DNA of 54,218 nucleotides from Porphyromonas bennonis DSM 23058 = JCM 16335 (lineage in GTDB: Bacteria > Bacteroidota > Bacteroidia > Bacteroidales > Porphyromonadaceae), in contig NZ_AQWR01000012.1 in assembly GCF_000375645.1 (NCBI RefSeq), forward strand, positions 1 to 54,218, read 5' to 3'. The position numbers were made by a program, and so were the translations under genes. Positions 1 to 8,798 of this stretch are shown here, piece after piece. Below the pieces are notes generated by a model. The model worked only from the letters and a program-made list of their open reading frames with translations. It was not told where the DNA came from and made no database searches. The stretch's first letter is position 1. Every line of letters begins with the position of its first letter.

Positions 1-1
1 C

Positions 2-79
2 GGATCCTTAGCTCAGTTGGTTTAGAGCGTCTGTCTTACAAACAGAGGGTCGTAGGTTCGAATCCTACAGGGTCCACCA
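2..79 (+). tRNA. tRNA-Val (anticodon UAC)
   Basis: A complete cloverleaf can be folded. The acceptor arms GGATCCT (2-8) and AGGGTCC (69-75) pair with one G-T wobble, followed by discriminator A and an encoded CCA (77-79). The D arm is GCTC/GAGC (11-14/25-28). The anticodon stem TCTGT/ACAGA (30-34/42-46) closes the loop CTTACAA, whose middle triplet TAC (37-39) reads Val GUA and related codons. The T arm contains GGTTCGAATCC. The promoter lies outside the window. Confidence 0.96.
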
Positions 80-83
80 TCGT

Positions 84-121
84 ACCGCTATCGAGTCGAG
101 AGACTTGGTAGTGGTTTTTTT
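84..121 (+). terminator. Rho-independent terminator after tRNA-Val
   Basis: A 13-bp stem (84-96 with 103-115, several G-T wobbles) closes a 6-nt loop and runs into seven T residues (115-121). It starts five bases after the tRNA CCA end and separates the tRNA from the next gene. Confidence 0.7.
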
Positions 122-164
122 GTATCTTGTGCCGAGGAATGATTTATAATGAAAGGGATATCGT

Positions 165-1271
165 ATGGAGAAATCGGTGATCCGGTGCATCCACCGCAAA
201 GCGCTGCTTTGGTTGCTCTTGTGTGTGATGCCGATGATGGCGGTCGCCCAGGATGACGTAACCGAGTCGGAGGTGCAGCGATTGATCGATGAGGGGCTGT
301 ACTACCGTGCTCTGGAGCTGCTGGAGAGCTGCCCCGACAGCCTCAAGAACCCCGTGATGCTCCGGCAGGAGACCCGTGTCCTCACCTCCTTTGCCCGATA
401 CGAGGAGGCGAAGGCACTGATCCTGCCGCTGGCGAAGGATGAGGGCTCCGTGATCGACAAGCAACTGCTGGCGGGGATCTACGAGAGCATGCAGCTGCCC
501 GACTCCGCCATCACTGTCCGTGAGGAGATCAAGCAGCTCTCCCCGTATAATATCGTCAATGTCCTCCGCCTCTCCGACCTCTATGAGGAGAAGGGGGTGG
601 GCTTCCTCGGTCTGACGATGATGAATAGCTTCCTCTACGAGTATCCCGACAATCGCCCCGTGAGGCAGCGTCGTGCGGCAGTGAATTACGCCGCAGGCTA
701 TTACCGGGATGCCTATGCTGACTTCGACATCCTCTACCATGCCGGGGATAGGAGTATGAATACGGTCTACTACCATGGTCAGTCGCTCATGCAGCAGGAC
801 TCCCTCGAGCAGGCGATCCCGGTGCTGAAGGAGGCAATAAAGATCTCCGAGGAGGCCAATCCTTTCCCGATGATTGACCTCGCAGGCGTCTATATAGAGC
901 AGAAGAAACCCGCTGATGCAGCACTCTACCTCGCCAAGGTGGACTCCCTTATGGAGCGGACCCCGCTGCGGATCCAGGTACTCAAGAGCTACCACGACCT
1001 GATGGCAGAGACGGACTTCCTCCGTGGGGCTTACCGCTCCTCGCTCCGCCACCTCAGAGATCTCGGTCGCCTTGCCCCCGACCTGCCGGACATCCCCTAC
1101 AGGCAGTCTCTGACGTACAGGGAGCTGGGAGATACCGCTGCCGAGATGAAGGCTCTGGAGACTTACCTCGAGCTCCGCAGTGACCCGGGGCGAAAGCCCT
1201 CCCCGAGGGTCCTCTATGCCCGCAAGCGGCTGGAGCAGCTGAGTGAGGATCGCTTTATGCAGCAGCGGTAA
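165..1271 (+). CDS. Secreted tetratricopeptide-repeat protein
   Basis: 368 aa. Residues 1-29 form a signal peptide: basic start, hydrophobic core LLWLLLCVMPMMA, cleavage after AVAQ. The rest is helical, with TPR-like pairs spaced about 34 residues apart (for example around LIDEGLYYRALELLE, YEEAKALILPLAK and QSLMQQDSLEQAIPVLKEA). This points to a periplasmic or outer-membrane-associated scaffold. No catalytic motif was seen. It is a single gene between the tRNA terminator and a convergent operon. The specific partner is unknown. Confidence 0.8.
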   Translation: MEKSVIRCIHRKALLWLLLCVMPMMAVAQDDVTESEVQRLIDEGLYYRALELLESCPDSLKNPVMLRQETRVLTSFARYEEAKALILPLAKDEGSVIDKQLLAGIYESMQLPDSAITVREEIKQLSPYNIVNVLRLSDLYEEKGVGFLGLTMMNSFLYEYPDNRPVRQRRAAVNYAAGYYRDAYADFDILYHAGDRSMNTVYYHGQSLMQQDSLEQAIPVLKEAIKISEEANPFPMIDLAGVYIEQKKPADAALYLAKVDSLMERTPLRIQVLKSYHDLMAETDFLRGAYRSSLRHLRDLGRLAPDLPDIPYRQSLTYRELGDTAAEMKALETYLELRSDPGRKPSPRVLYARKRLEQLSEDRFMQQR

Positions 1272-1434
1272 TGGTGAGGGGCTGCATACGAGGTCAAGTG
1301 AACGGATCCGAAGCTCCGCAAAAGAGCGTCAGTCGGCTCGCCCATCACCATCCGTCTTGAGAGTAAATTCTTTTTCCGGTAAAGGATGAGCGGACGCTTA
1401 TCCATAAGAGTGAACTCCCCAGGACATAGCTTAT

Positions 1435-1480
1435 GGCGGGCGGGTGTGCCGAGAGAGGACTCTTGGCACACCCGCCCGCC
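1435..1480. terminator. Perfect 16-bp inverted repeat, probable shared terminator
   Basis: GGCGGGCGGGTGTGCC (1435-1450) and its exact complement (1465-1480) surround a 14-nt loop between two convergent genes (ends at 1271 and 1509). There is no T tract on either side, so it is a strong hairpin whose terminator role is inferred from position. The rest of 1272-1508 shows nothing else. Confidence 0.5.
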
Positions 1481-1508
1481 ATTAGGACTCTGTCAGAGGT
1501 CGGGGCTA

Positions 1509-2309
1509 TTACTTGGCGATGATGATCTCGATGTCGCCCTTGCCGTCGCAGGTGATGTTGCGGCGGTCAGTGCAGCGGATGGTGATCTCGGAGGAGAGAT
1601 CGGCATCGAGGGTGCCGCCCTTCACTGTGAGATCACTCCCATCCACCTCGCCACCTGAGGAGGCGGAGATACTGACGGTGTCGCCGGTGCCGGTTAGGGT
1701 GATCTCGCCCCCGGTACCGGCATGCATGTCTGCGAGGTGAAAGGAGCCGGTGTACTCGATCCCGCTCCCGGTCTTGGACTTGAGCTTCAGTGTCCTATGC
1801 TTACCGGAGAGGTAGATCTCGCCCCCGGTGGCGGCAGTGGCGATCACTTCTCGTGCATCACCGGTGAAGAGCAGTTCGCCGCCGGTGAAGCACTTCAGCT
1901 CCAGCCGGGCGATCTTGGTGGGGCGGTAGTTCTTGTCTATATGCAGCTCAGCGCCGGTCTCCGCCTTCAGGGCGGTGAGGCTATTGAGATCGGTGAGGGT
2001 GACGACGGCGAGATAGGTGTGGTCGTCGTCTTTGATGGTCCCAAAGGAGGGCTTCATCGAGATCCGGAGCGACTTCTTCGAGGCATCGGTAGAGCACTTG
2101 ACCTTGTCGAGGTTGTCGACGTAGAGGTCCACTTTATTCTCCGTGCCGGGACGGAGCACCACCTCGAAGCCTGTAGAGGCGGTTATGTCGGTGGGGCAGT
2201 AGTCGAGGGTGATGGTCTTATCCGGCACCTGGCCGGGCTCCTGAGCCTCTGCGGCGACAAAGCCGGCGAGTAGGGCGAGGGAGGCAAGTAGGTATCTTAG
2301 GGTGCGCAT
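1509..2309 (-). CDS. GIN-domain (DUF2807, putative auto-transporter adhesin head) protein
   Basis: 266 aa with a signal peptide (residues 1-22, ending VAAEAQ). The body is a run of short beta repeats rich in Gly, Thr and Lys, with recurring phrases such as TGGEL, TGGEIYLSGKHRT and SSGGEVDGSDLTVKGG. This is typical of the right-handed beta-solenoid GIN/DUF2807 fold found in Bacteroidetes surface or periplasmic proteins. It is the last gene of the efflux operon, 24 bp after tolC-like, so it may be co-expressed. Its function within an efflux locus is not known. Confidence 0.75.
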   Translation of the reverse strand: MRTLRYLLASLALLAGFVAAEAQEPGQVPDKTITLDYCPTDITASTGFEVVLRPGTENKVDLYVDNLDKVKCSTDASKKSLRISMKPSFGTIKDDDHTYLAVVTLTDLNSLTALKAETGAELHIDKNYRPTKIARLELKCFTGGELLFTGDAREVIATAATGGEIYLSGKHRTLKLKSKTGSGIEYTGSFHLADMHAGTGGEITLTGTGDTVSISASSGGEVDGSDLTVKGGTLDADLSSEITIRCTDRRNITCDGKGDIEIIIAK

Positions 2310-2333
2310 AGTGTTTGGTATGAAATAAAAGAG

Positions 2334-3692
2334 TTATCGGGGTAGAGTGCCGGTGAGGTAGTAGGTGAGGTTGATCGAGCGGAGGAGGCGGGTGTAGACG
2401 CTCTGGAGGTACTGCGACTTGGCTCCGATGAGCTTATTCTTGGACTGCTCCCACTCGTAGGCGGTGATGCGACCGGCGTTGTACTCCTTCTCGGTCATGT
2501 CGAGGGACTCCTGCGCCACTTCTACATTATCCTTGGAGAGGCGGTAGGACTCCTCCGCCTTGCGGAGGTCAGCGGTGGCGAGGGTGATGTTTCGCCGCTC
2601 GCTAAACTGCTGCTGGATGAGCTGTCCGAGGGCGCTCTCCCGCTGCAGCTCTGCCTGACGGACGGAGGCGCGGACCTGACCGCGATTGAAGATCGGGATG
2701 GAGAGCGAGAGACCGATGGTGTACTGACCATTTGACTTGAGCTGGTCGCCGAAGGACTGATTGATGACCTCGTCACCGAAGTAGTGGAAGTAGCCATTGG
2801 AGTAGCCGCCGGAGAGACTTAGGCGGGGCATATAGCCAGCCTTGGCGCGCTTGACGTCGTAGGAGGAGAGGTCGTATCGCAGCTGAGCCAGTCGGAGGGA
2901 GGGGTTGGTCCACTCCGGTGCCGCACGATAGGGTGACTCCCGCTCCAGCCGGGCGATAACGCTCTCGGGATCCTCTCTCGGGACGGTGAAGGTCTCGCCC
3001 TCCTCCGTGATGCCCATATCGAGTCGGAGGACGCGCATGGCACGGTCGAGGTCGGACTTTGCCTCATTGAGCGCCAGGCGATCCTGACCCACCTGGGTGC
3101 GCATCTTGAGCTGCTCCGAGGGGGCGAGCTTGCCAGCTGCCACCTGAGCATCGACCCGCTTCTGCTGCATAAGGGAGAGGGAGAGATTCTCCTCCGCCAC
3201 CTCGACGATCTGCTGAGCGAGGAGCACGCCGACGTAGCTGGAGGCGACGGTGAGGGCGATCCGGTCCTCCACCTCGTCGAGGATGTAGTCCTTGCTCTCG
3301 AGCGCCTCTTGGCTGCTCTTAAGCGCCCACCAGCGGGCTCCGCCCTCAAAGAGGGAGAGCGAAGTGGAGACACTGAGTCCGGTGGAGGAGCCGTTGTTCT
3401 TCCTCAGCACCTTATCGTGTCCCTGGGTGTAGCCAAAGGAGAAGTTTTGCCCCACGCCTGCATTGAGGTCGGGGAGGAAGTTCATCCTTGCGGACTGCTC
3501 CTGCACCTCGAGCTGCTCCATCTGCACCCGCGCGGGGATCAGGTCGGGACTGTGCCTCTGTGCGTAGGTGATGCACTGCGAGAGGGTCATCTCGCCACTG
3601 AGGGTAGGCTCCGCCTCCGGCACCTGCGCCTCAGCCGTGAGGGCGAGGAGCGGGAGGAGTAGGGTGGGGATGAAAAGTCTGTGAGCGATCAT
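2334..3692 (-). CDS. TolC-family outer-membrane efflux protein
   Basis: 452 aa. A signal peptide (to about residue 22, LTAEAQ) is followed by MTLSQCITYAQRHSPDL, the typical N-terminal helix of OEP/TolC proteins. Two repeats of long coiled-coil helices follow, with the second half containing LSLSIPIFNRGQVRASVRQAE and the closing YLQSVYTRLLRSINLTYYLTG. TolC proteins trimerise to form the outer-membrane channel and periplasmic tunnel of tripartite pumps. It lies 6 bp after the membrane-fusion gene and is therefore the likely exit duct for the ABC pump encoded upstream. Confidence 0.93.
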   Translation of the reverse strand: MIAHRLFIPTLLLPLLALTAEAQVPEAEPTLSGEMTLSQCITYAQRHSPDLIPARVQMEQLEVQEQSARMNFLPDLNAGVGQNFSFGYTQGHDKVLRKNNGSSTGLSVSTSLSLFEGGARWWALKSSQEALESKDYILDEVEDRIALTVASSYVGVLLAQQIVEVAEENLSLSLMQQKRVDAQVAAGKLAPSEQLKMRTQVGQDRLALNEAKSDLDRAMRVLRLDMGITEEGETFTVPREDPESVIARLERESPYRAAPEWTNPSLRLAQLRYDLSSYDVKRAKAGYMPRLSLSGGYSNGYFHYFGDEVINQSFGDQLKSNGQYTIGLSLSIPIFNRGQVRASVRQAELQRESALGQLIQQQFSERRNITLATADLRKAEESYRLSKDNVEVAQESLDMTEKEYNAGRITAYEWEQSKNKLIGAKSQYLQSVYTRLLRSINLTYYLTGTLPR

Positions 3693-3698
3693 GGTGGA

Positions 3699-4850
3699 TT
3701 AGTTCTTCTTCTTCATGAGATTACCGCGGAGGGTCTCGTCGCCGGTGAGCCCGGAGAGTACCTCCACCTTGATGCCGTCGGAGAGGCCAAGAGTCACCTC
3801 CTTCTTCTCATACTCTCCCTTGCCGCCCTTGACGAAGACGAAGCTCTTGTCGCCCTCGTAGGTGACGGTCGCCTCGGGGATGGTGAGGACGCCGGTCTTG
3901 TGCGCCATCTCTACCTCGGCATTGCTGGAGAAGCCAGCCTTGAGCGCCGAGAGGTCGTCGCCCGAGATCGCCGCCTTCACCTCGAAGAGGATCGTCCCGC
4001 TGGTGTCCTTCCCCTTGGGGGAGACGTACTCCACGACGGCGTGGTAGGTCTTGTCCTTGAGCGCCCCGACGTGGATCGTGACGGGGGAGCCTACGGTGAC
4101 GTTATTGACGTCGCTCTCATTGACATTACCGATGAAGAGGAGGTCGGTGAGGTCGGCGATGCTGACGACGGTGGTACCTTCGTTGAAGTTATTCGCCATC
4201 GTGACGCGTGAGCCGACCTTGACCGGCTGCTCGAGGATAGTACCGGTGACGGTGGCAAAGACGAGGGTGTTATTCCGCTTGGAGGTAGAGGCGGAGGAGC
4301 CGGTGCGGGTGAGGTCAAGCTGCTCGACGGCGGAGCTGTACTCGATCTTGGCGCGGCGGTAGTTGGCGAGCGAGGTCTCGTAGGCCTCCTTGGCAAGGAT
4401 CTGCTGGTCGTAGAGGGACTTGTCGCGGTTGTAGACCTCCTCGGTGCGCTTCAGGTCGACGCGGGCGGCATCGACGCGAGAGGCGGCACTCTGGACCATG
4501 GCGACGTCGGGGACCATCTGAATCTTGGCGATCAGCTCTCCCTCCTGGACGAAGTCGCCGGGGAGGTGATTGAGCTCGGCGATGATGCCGTTCATATTGG
4601 GCTTCACGAGGATCTCGTCGCGCGGCTCGATGGAGCCGGTAAGGACGGTCGACTTGACGATCGAGTCATTGGCGGTCGGGGTGACCTCCTCGTAGAGCTC
4701 CTTCGTCTTCCCCTGCGACTTGACGATCGCGGTGGCGATGACGCCGATGATGGCGAGACCGAGGACGACCCAGAGGAGGATCTTGGGCCACTTCTTCGCA
4801 CGCTTCTTCTGCACCGGGACGGTGCCGGACTGTGATGGATCTTGGATCAT
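3699..4850 (-). CDS. Periplasmic adaptor (membrane-fusion) subunit, MacA/HlyD type
   Basis: 383 aa. A cytoplasmic Lys-rich start is followed by one membrane anchor (ILLWVVLGLAIIGVIATAIV, about residues 28-47). Then come a barrel-sandwich half (VKPNMNGIIAELNHLPGDFV), an alpha-hairpin (about 120-180), the second sandwich half (VFATVTGTILEQPVKVGSRV), a beta-barrel domain and the C-terminal membrane-proximal domain. MacA-type adaptors bridge ABC permeases of the MacB/FtsX class to TolC. The gene lies 50 bp after the second permease and 6 bp before tolC-like. Confidence 0.92.
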   Translation of the reverse strand: MIQDPSQSGTVPVQKKRAKKWPKILLWVVLGLAIIGVIATAIVKSQGKTKELYEEVTPTANDSIVKSTVLTGSIEPRDEILVKPNMNGIIAELNHLPGDFVQEGELIAKIQMVPDVAMVQSAASRVDAARVDLKRTEEVYNRDKSLYDQQILAKEAYETSLANYRRAKIEYSSAVEQLDLTRTGSSASTSKRNNTLVFATVTGTILEQPVKVGSRVTMANNFNEGTTVVSIADLTDLLFIGNVNESDVNNVTVGSPVTIHVGALKDKTYHAVVEYVSPKGKDTSGTILFEVKAAISGDDLSALKAGFSSNAEVEMAHKTGVLTIPEATVTYEGDKSFVFVKGGKGEYEKKEVTLGLSDGIKVEVLSGLTGDETLRGNLMKKKN

Positions 4851-4900
4851 AATGGAGATATGATTGGTAGTTATTGTTTTTGTCTATGAGGAAAAGGGGA

Positions 4901-6178
4901 TTACTCGTCGCGTATGGCGTCGATCGCCTTGATGCCGAGAGCCTTCTGTACCGGCAACAGCCCGGCAAAGGCACCCGAAAGGATCATGATGATGAGAGAG
5001 AAGAGGAGGATCCCGGGCGTCGGGTAGGGGCGTACGAAGATCTCAGCCAGCTTGCCGGTACTCTCCGACAGGGCGCCGATGCCGAGGAGAAGGAGCAGTC
5101 CGACGAGCAGCCCGAGGAGCCCGGCGACGAGGATCATCGCCATCGACTCGAGCATAAATTGGATCACAATGTCGATCGGCTTGGCTCCGAGGGCGCGGCG
5201 GACACCGATCTCCCGCTGCCGCTCCTTGACGGTCACGAGGAGGATGTTGCTGACCGAGATGACGCCGGTGAGGAGGGTGCCGAGACCGATGATCCAGACG
5301 AGGGCATTCAGGAGGTTGGCCATCAGGTCAAAGATCCGGAGCTGTGACTCGACGTCCACCATACCGAGCGCTCCGGTGTCGGTCGGGTCCACGTGGTGGG
5401 CGCGAGCGATGTAGCCACTGAGCTCGCTCCGGAGGTCGTCGGCTGTGCTGCCCTCCTTAAGCAGTCCGGAGATCATCACCTCCCGGTCTAGATTGCCGCC
5501 GACGGCGAAGTCTATCGGCACCTCGACACACCACTTGGCATTATATCCAAGATTGAAGTTGTCGTTCATAGTCTCGATCACCCCTACGATGCGGAAGGCA
5601 ATCCCTCCGACGGAGAGGTACTTCCCCACTGCGTCCTCCGGCTTGTCAAAGAAGTTCTTTGTCGTCCTCAGTCCCATGACACAGACCGGGTCACCCCGCT
5701 TGATCTCCTCGCGAGTCATATAGCGCCCATAAGAGACGATCACCGGGCGGATGTCGTAGGGGTACTCGTGAGTGACGCCGACGACGAAGTCCTTTGCCGA
5801 CTTGCCGTTGGCAGTGATCTGGGAGTCCGACCACATGTTTTCCTTATTGAAGCCGAGGAAGCAACCTGCCTTATCGAGGCTCTTGGCATGGTCGCTCATC
5901 CAGAGGTAGTCCCGGTAGGTGAGCTCGATGTAGCGGTTGGCCTTATAACCCCGGTAGGGCTTGGTAGTTCGACTCCCAAAGACTGCGACCATACGCTTGG
6001 AGAGGGTGGAGAAACCCTCGTTGATGCTGTTACCGATGCCGGTGCCCAGCCCGTCAAGGAGGACGAAGAAAAACATCCCGAAGAAGACCCCCAGTGACGT
6101 GACGAGGGTGCGGCGGCGGTTGCGTCTCAGCGAGTAGAAGACCTCGCTCCAGAGCTCTGTGGAGAATAGCTTACTCAT
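4901..6178 (-). CDS. ABC transporter permease, MacB/FtsX type (second subunit)
   Basis: 425 aa. The topology is that of a MacB permease: one N-terminal membrane helix (SLGVFFGMFFFVLLDGLG), a large periplasmic domain (about residues 45-280), then three C-terminal helices forming the FtsX domain. This domain includes the conserved VKERQREIGVRRALGAKP segment in the coupling loop. It has no ATPase domain. It starts 4 bp after the other permease gene, so the two probably form a heterodimer served by the single ATPase. Confidence 0.92.
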   Translation of the reverse strand: MSKLFSTELWSEVFYSLRRNRRRTLVTSLGVFFGMFFFVLLDGLGTGIGNSINEGFSTLSKRMVAVFGSRTTKPYRGYKANRYIELTYRDYLWMSDHAKSLDKAGCFLGFNKENMWSDSQITANGKSAKDFVVGVTHEYPYDIRPVIVSYGRYMTREEIKRGDPVCVMGLRTTKNFFDKPEDAVGKYLSVGGIAFRIVGVIETMNDNFNLGYNAKWCVEVPIDFAVGGNLDREVMISGLLKEGSTADDLRSELSGYIARAHHVDPTDTGALGMVDVESQLRIFDLMANLLNALVWIIGLGTLLTGVISVSNILLVTVKERQREIGVRRALGAKPIDIVIQFMLESMAMILVAGLLGLLVGLLLLLGIGALSESTGKLAEIFVRPYPTPGILLFSLIIMILSGAFAGLLPVQKALGIKAIDAIRDE

Positions 6179-6182
6179 ACAC

Positions 6183-7469
6183 TTACTTATCTCTCATGGC
6201 GATGACGGCAGGGACATGGATGGCGTGGCGTGCCGGACGGATGCCGGCGATGATGCCGACGAGCACCAGTACGATCAGCGCTCCGATGGCGATGCTGAGG
6301 TTGACACTCGGGTCGCTGACGATGTGGTAGTAGGCCGCCTCGGCACCATTTTCATTATTTATCTCCTGGATCGCCCAGCTATCGTGCTCGGCAGAGTAGC
6401 CGATGAGCCGGACGATGCCGGCGCCGAGGAGCAGCCCGACGAGACCGGAGACGACGGAGAGGGCGACGCTCTCGCCGAGGATCATCTTGAGTATGTCTCT
6501 CGGTCGGGCGCCGAGGGCCTTGCGGATGCCGATCTCCCGCATCCGCTCCCGCACGGTGACGGTCATGATGGTGGAGACGCCGATGGAGCCGACGGCGAGG
6601 CTGCCGAGCCCCATGATCCAGAGGAGCATGTCGAGACCATTGAAGGCCTTGTCCATTGAGTTTTTCACATCCGTGGAGCTGTGGAGTCGGAAGACGTAGG
6701 CATCGTTGGGGTCAAACTTCAGCATACTCGACAGCTCGCCCTTAAGTCGCTCCTCGAAGCTCTTCATCTCTTCTGCCTTGGACCCTTTTGGGTAAAGCTT
6801 GAGGTTGCTCACCTCGATCATCTGATTGGGGTAGAGACCCTGGTAGGTGGTGAGCGGTATCTCAGTCACGGCGAAGAAGGGATTGACATCCTCCGTCACG
6901 CCGATGATGCGGTAGCTGACTCCGCCGGCGATGATCACCTGCCCGATCGGGTCGGTGCCGGCCTCGAAGAGCTTGGAGATAGTACTCTTGCAGAGCAGCG
7001 CCACCCGCTCCCCCGTAGCCAGTTCGCGGGGGGAGAATGTGCGACCCTGTATCACGCGGAGGGTGCGGAATCGCTCACTCAGTGGCGTGGCTGTATCCAG
7101 TTGGGTGCTGGCGGAGCCGAAGTCGGTGGTGAAGGTGAGGAAGGAGAAGCTCGGGGCCGGATCGATGCCGTAGAGATCATCGGCAAAGGTGCTCCTCAGG
7201 CGATCGATCTGCTCGGCGGTCAGCCGGGGCTTCCGTCCCTTCTGGTACCCCGCATAGGGCAGGTCGGTCTCCTGGAGGGTGACCTTCGTCCCGAAGTGGC
7301 TCATCCCCATATCCTCAGACATGCGGGTGGCACCATTGCGGATGCCGGTCCCGATGCCCAGCAGCACGACAAGGATGATGATCCCCCATGCGATGGTGAA
7401 GGAGGTGAGGAAGGTGCGGAGCTTGCTCGTCCGCATAGAGGCGAGGATCTCGGCAAATAGCTCTTTCAT
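6183..7469 (-). CDS. ABC transporter permease, MacB/FtsX type (first subunit)
   Basis: 428 aa, with the same architecture as its neighbour: N-terminal helix (FTIAWGIIILVVLLGIGTG), periplasmic MacB_PCD domain, and a C-terminal FtsX domain with TVRERMREIGIRKALGARP. It overlaps the ATPase gene by four bases (start and stop share ATGA), which indicates translational coupling. With the ATPase, second permease, adaptor and TolC it completes a tripartite macrolide/peptide-type efflux pump. The substrate cannot be told from sequence. Confidence 0.92.
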   Translation of the reverse strand: MKELFAEILASMRTSKLRTFLTSFTIAWGIIILVVLLGIGTGIRNGATRMSEDMGMSHFGTKVTLQETDLPYAGYQKGRKPRLTAEQIDRLRSTFADDLYGIDPAPSFSFLTFTTDFGSASTQLDTATPLSERFRTLRVIQGRTFSPRELATGERVALLCKSTISKLFEAGTDPIGQVIIAGGVSYRIIGVTEDVNPFFAVTEIPLTTYQGLYPNQMIEVSNLKLYPKGSKAEEMKSFEERLKGELSSMLKFDPNDAYVFRLHSSTDVKNSMDKAFNGLDMLLWIMGLGSLAVGSIGVSTIMTVTVRERMREIGIRKALGARPRDILKMILGESVALSVVSGLVGLLLGAGIVRLIGYSAEHDSWAIQEINNENGAEAAYYHIVSDPSVNLSIAIGALIVLVLVGIIAGIRPARHAIHVPAVIAMRDK

Positions 7470-8164
7470 GGCTCGTCGGTGATGAGGCCGTCCTTGATGT
7501 GAATGATCCTGTCGGTCAGCTCTGCCACCTCCTTGGCGTGGGTGACGATGAGCTCGGTCATGTGGTCCTCCTCATTGATCTCCCTGAGGAGCCGCATCAC
7601 GTCATCGGCCGTGGTGCTGTCGAGTGCGCCGGTCGGCTCATCGGCGAGGAGAAGGCGGGGGCGGGTGATGAGGGCTCGGGCGATGGAGACGCGCTGCTTC
7701 TGTCCGCCGGACATCTCATTAGGCAGGTGATCCCTCCAGGGGAGCAGTCCCACGCGGTCGAGATACTCCTCGGCGAGCTTCATCCGCTTGCGGGTACTGA
7801 CGCCCTGGTAGTAGAGCGGCAGGGCGACATTCTCCAGCGCGGTCTTGAAGGAGATGAGGTTGAAGGACTGGAAGACAAATCCGATCTTATGTCCCCGAAG
7901 CTCCGCTGCTTCGTTCTCCCCCGGACGGGTGATCAGCTGCCCATCCAGGTAGTATGAGCCGGCGTCGTAGGTGTCGAGGATGCCGAGGACATTGAGTAGG
8001 GTACTCTTGCCGGAGCCACTCGCTCCCATCAGAGACACCATCTCTCCCTCCTCGACCCGGAGGGAGACGCCCTTGAGGACGTGGAGCGGCTGAGCTCCCG
8101 GATATGTCTTGTGCAGCTCCCGGACGTCGACTACCGGGGTGCGCTCTCTGCTGTCTGTCTCCAT
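7466..8164 (-). CDS. ABC transporter ATP-binding protein (MacB/LolD type)
   Basis: 232 aa from the chosen ATG. Walker A is GASGSGKST, followed by Q-loop FVFQSFNLI, signature MSGGQKQRVSIARAL, Walker B LLLADEPTGALD and the switch His in IVTHAKEVAE. The short length and DEPTGALD place it in the MacB/LolD/FtsE group that energises FtsX-fold permeases. An upstream TTG at 8197 would extend the frame by 11 codons, but it falls inside the -7 promoter box (8195-8202). Translation therefore must begin at the ATG at 8164. It is the first gene of the efflux operon. Confidence 0.93.
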   Translation of the reverse strand: METDSRERTPVVDVRELHKTYPGAQPLHVLKGVSLRVEEGEMVSLMGASGSGKSTLLNVLGILDTYDAGSYYLDGQLITRPGENEAAELRGHKIGFVFQSFNLISFKTALENVALPLYYQGVSTRKRMKLAEEYLDRVGLLPWRDHLPNEMSGGQKQRVSIARALITRPRLLLADEPTGALDSTTADDVMRLLREINEEDHMTELIVTHAKEVAELTDRIIHIKDGLITDEP

Positions 8165-8194
8165 TGCGTTACTTACTTTGATTGGTTGACGAAG

Positions 8195-8226
8195 CAAAGA
8201 TATGTATAATCTCGGTACCTTACAAA
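8195..8226 (-). promoter_or_regulatory. Bacteroidetes-type promoter of the efflux operon
   Basis: On the minus strand a -33 TTTG (8223-8226) and a -7 TATCTTTG (8195-8202) are 20 bases apart, matching the Bacteroidetes vegetative consensus TTTG-N19..21-TAnnTTTG. Transcription should begin near 8188, giving a leader of about 24 bases before the ATG at 8164. Confidence 0.75.
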
Positions 8227-8294
8227 TTTATAGTAGCTATTCTTGAGGGAAAATTGAGTTTTCTTTCATCTTCCCTCCACGAAGTCCGATATAG

Positions 8295-8331
8295 AGCGGG
8301 GACGCACTTCTATCTGAAGTGCGTCCCCGCT
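8295..8331 (-). terminator. Strong hairpin after the DUF695-like gene
   Basis: A perfect 16-bp inverted repeat (8295-8310 and 8316-8331) with a 5-nt loop sits 18 bases after the stop of the upstream minus-strand gene and before the efflux promoter. It lacks a T run but is placed where a terminator isolating the two operons would be expected. Confidence 0.6.
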
Positions 8332-8348
8332 TTGCGTTTACGGGTAGG

Positions 8349-8792
8349 CTACTCGGCCGCGATCAGCGGTTCCACCTCGCCGAAAGCGAGTCCCTCTCGA
8401 TCCTCCTCGGCATAGATCTCCAGCGGGTAGTCCGGCAGCTCTGAGGAGGCTTCGTTGAGCATCTCCTGGAAGGCTGGGATATTCCGCGTGTAGATGCACC
8501 AGAGGCAGCGATCCTCGCCCACCACCTCGTAGGCGAGCAGGGCAAGCTTATCCCGCTCGAGAGCTTCGTCGATCACCCGCTCGCGGAAGCCCTTCATCGC
8601 ATCGGCGGTCTCAGGATCGGGGAGCCCCTTCTCGTCCCCATCGTAGGGCCAGGTGATATCGACCCGATAGGGATACTTGCCGGTGGACAGCTCCTCACGC
8701 AGGTGGGTGCGTATGTGGAGGAAGCGCATCACCGAGGGATCATACTCGCCGTCCACGGGGACGGTACACATTTCCGGACTTAGCTTAGACAT
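8349..8792 (-). CDS. DUF695-like cytoplasmic protein
   Basis: 147 aa, acidic, with no signal peptide or membrane segment. The segment KYPYRVDITWPYDGDEKGLPDPETADAM resembles the core of DUF695, where a YPYR..V.W strand is followed by a GLP/MP-x-E helix. The following VIDEALERDKLALLAYEVVG and CLWCIYTRN fit the next strand pair. The family function is unknown. It begins 6 bp after the yitT stop and is probably co-transcribed with it. Family assignment is from pattern memory only. Confidence 0.55.
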   Translation of the reverse strand: MSKLSPEMCTVPVDGEYDPSVMRFLHIRTHLREELSTGKYPYRVDITWPYDGDEKGLPDPETADAMKGFRERVIDEALERDKLALLAYEVVGEDRCLWCIYTRNIPAFQEMLNEASSELPDYPLEIYAEEDREGLAFGEVEPLIAAE

Positions 8793-8798
8793 AAGAGA

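Noticed and set aside
1386-1658. Small plus-strand frame across the convergent gap at 1.4-1.6 kb
   Set aside because: It crosses the 1435-1480 hairpin and then runs antisense to the GIN-domain gene.
8165-8197. Longer start (TTG at 8197) for the efflux ATPase
   Set aside because: It would begin inside the -7 promoter box; the ATG at 8164 fits promoter, leader and family start.
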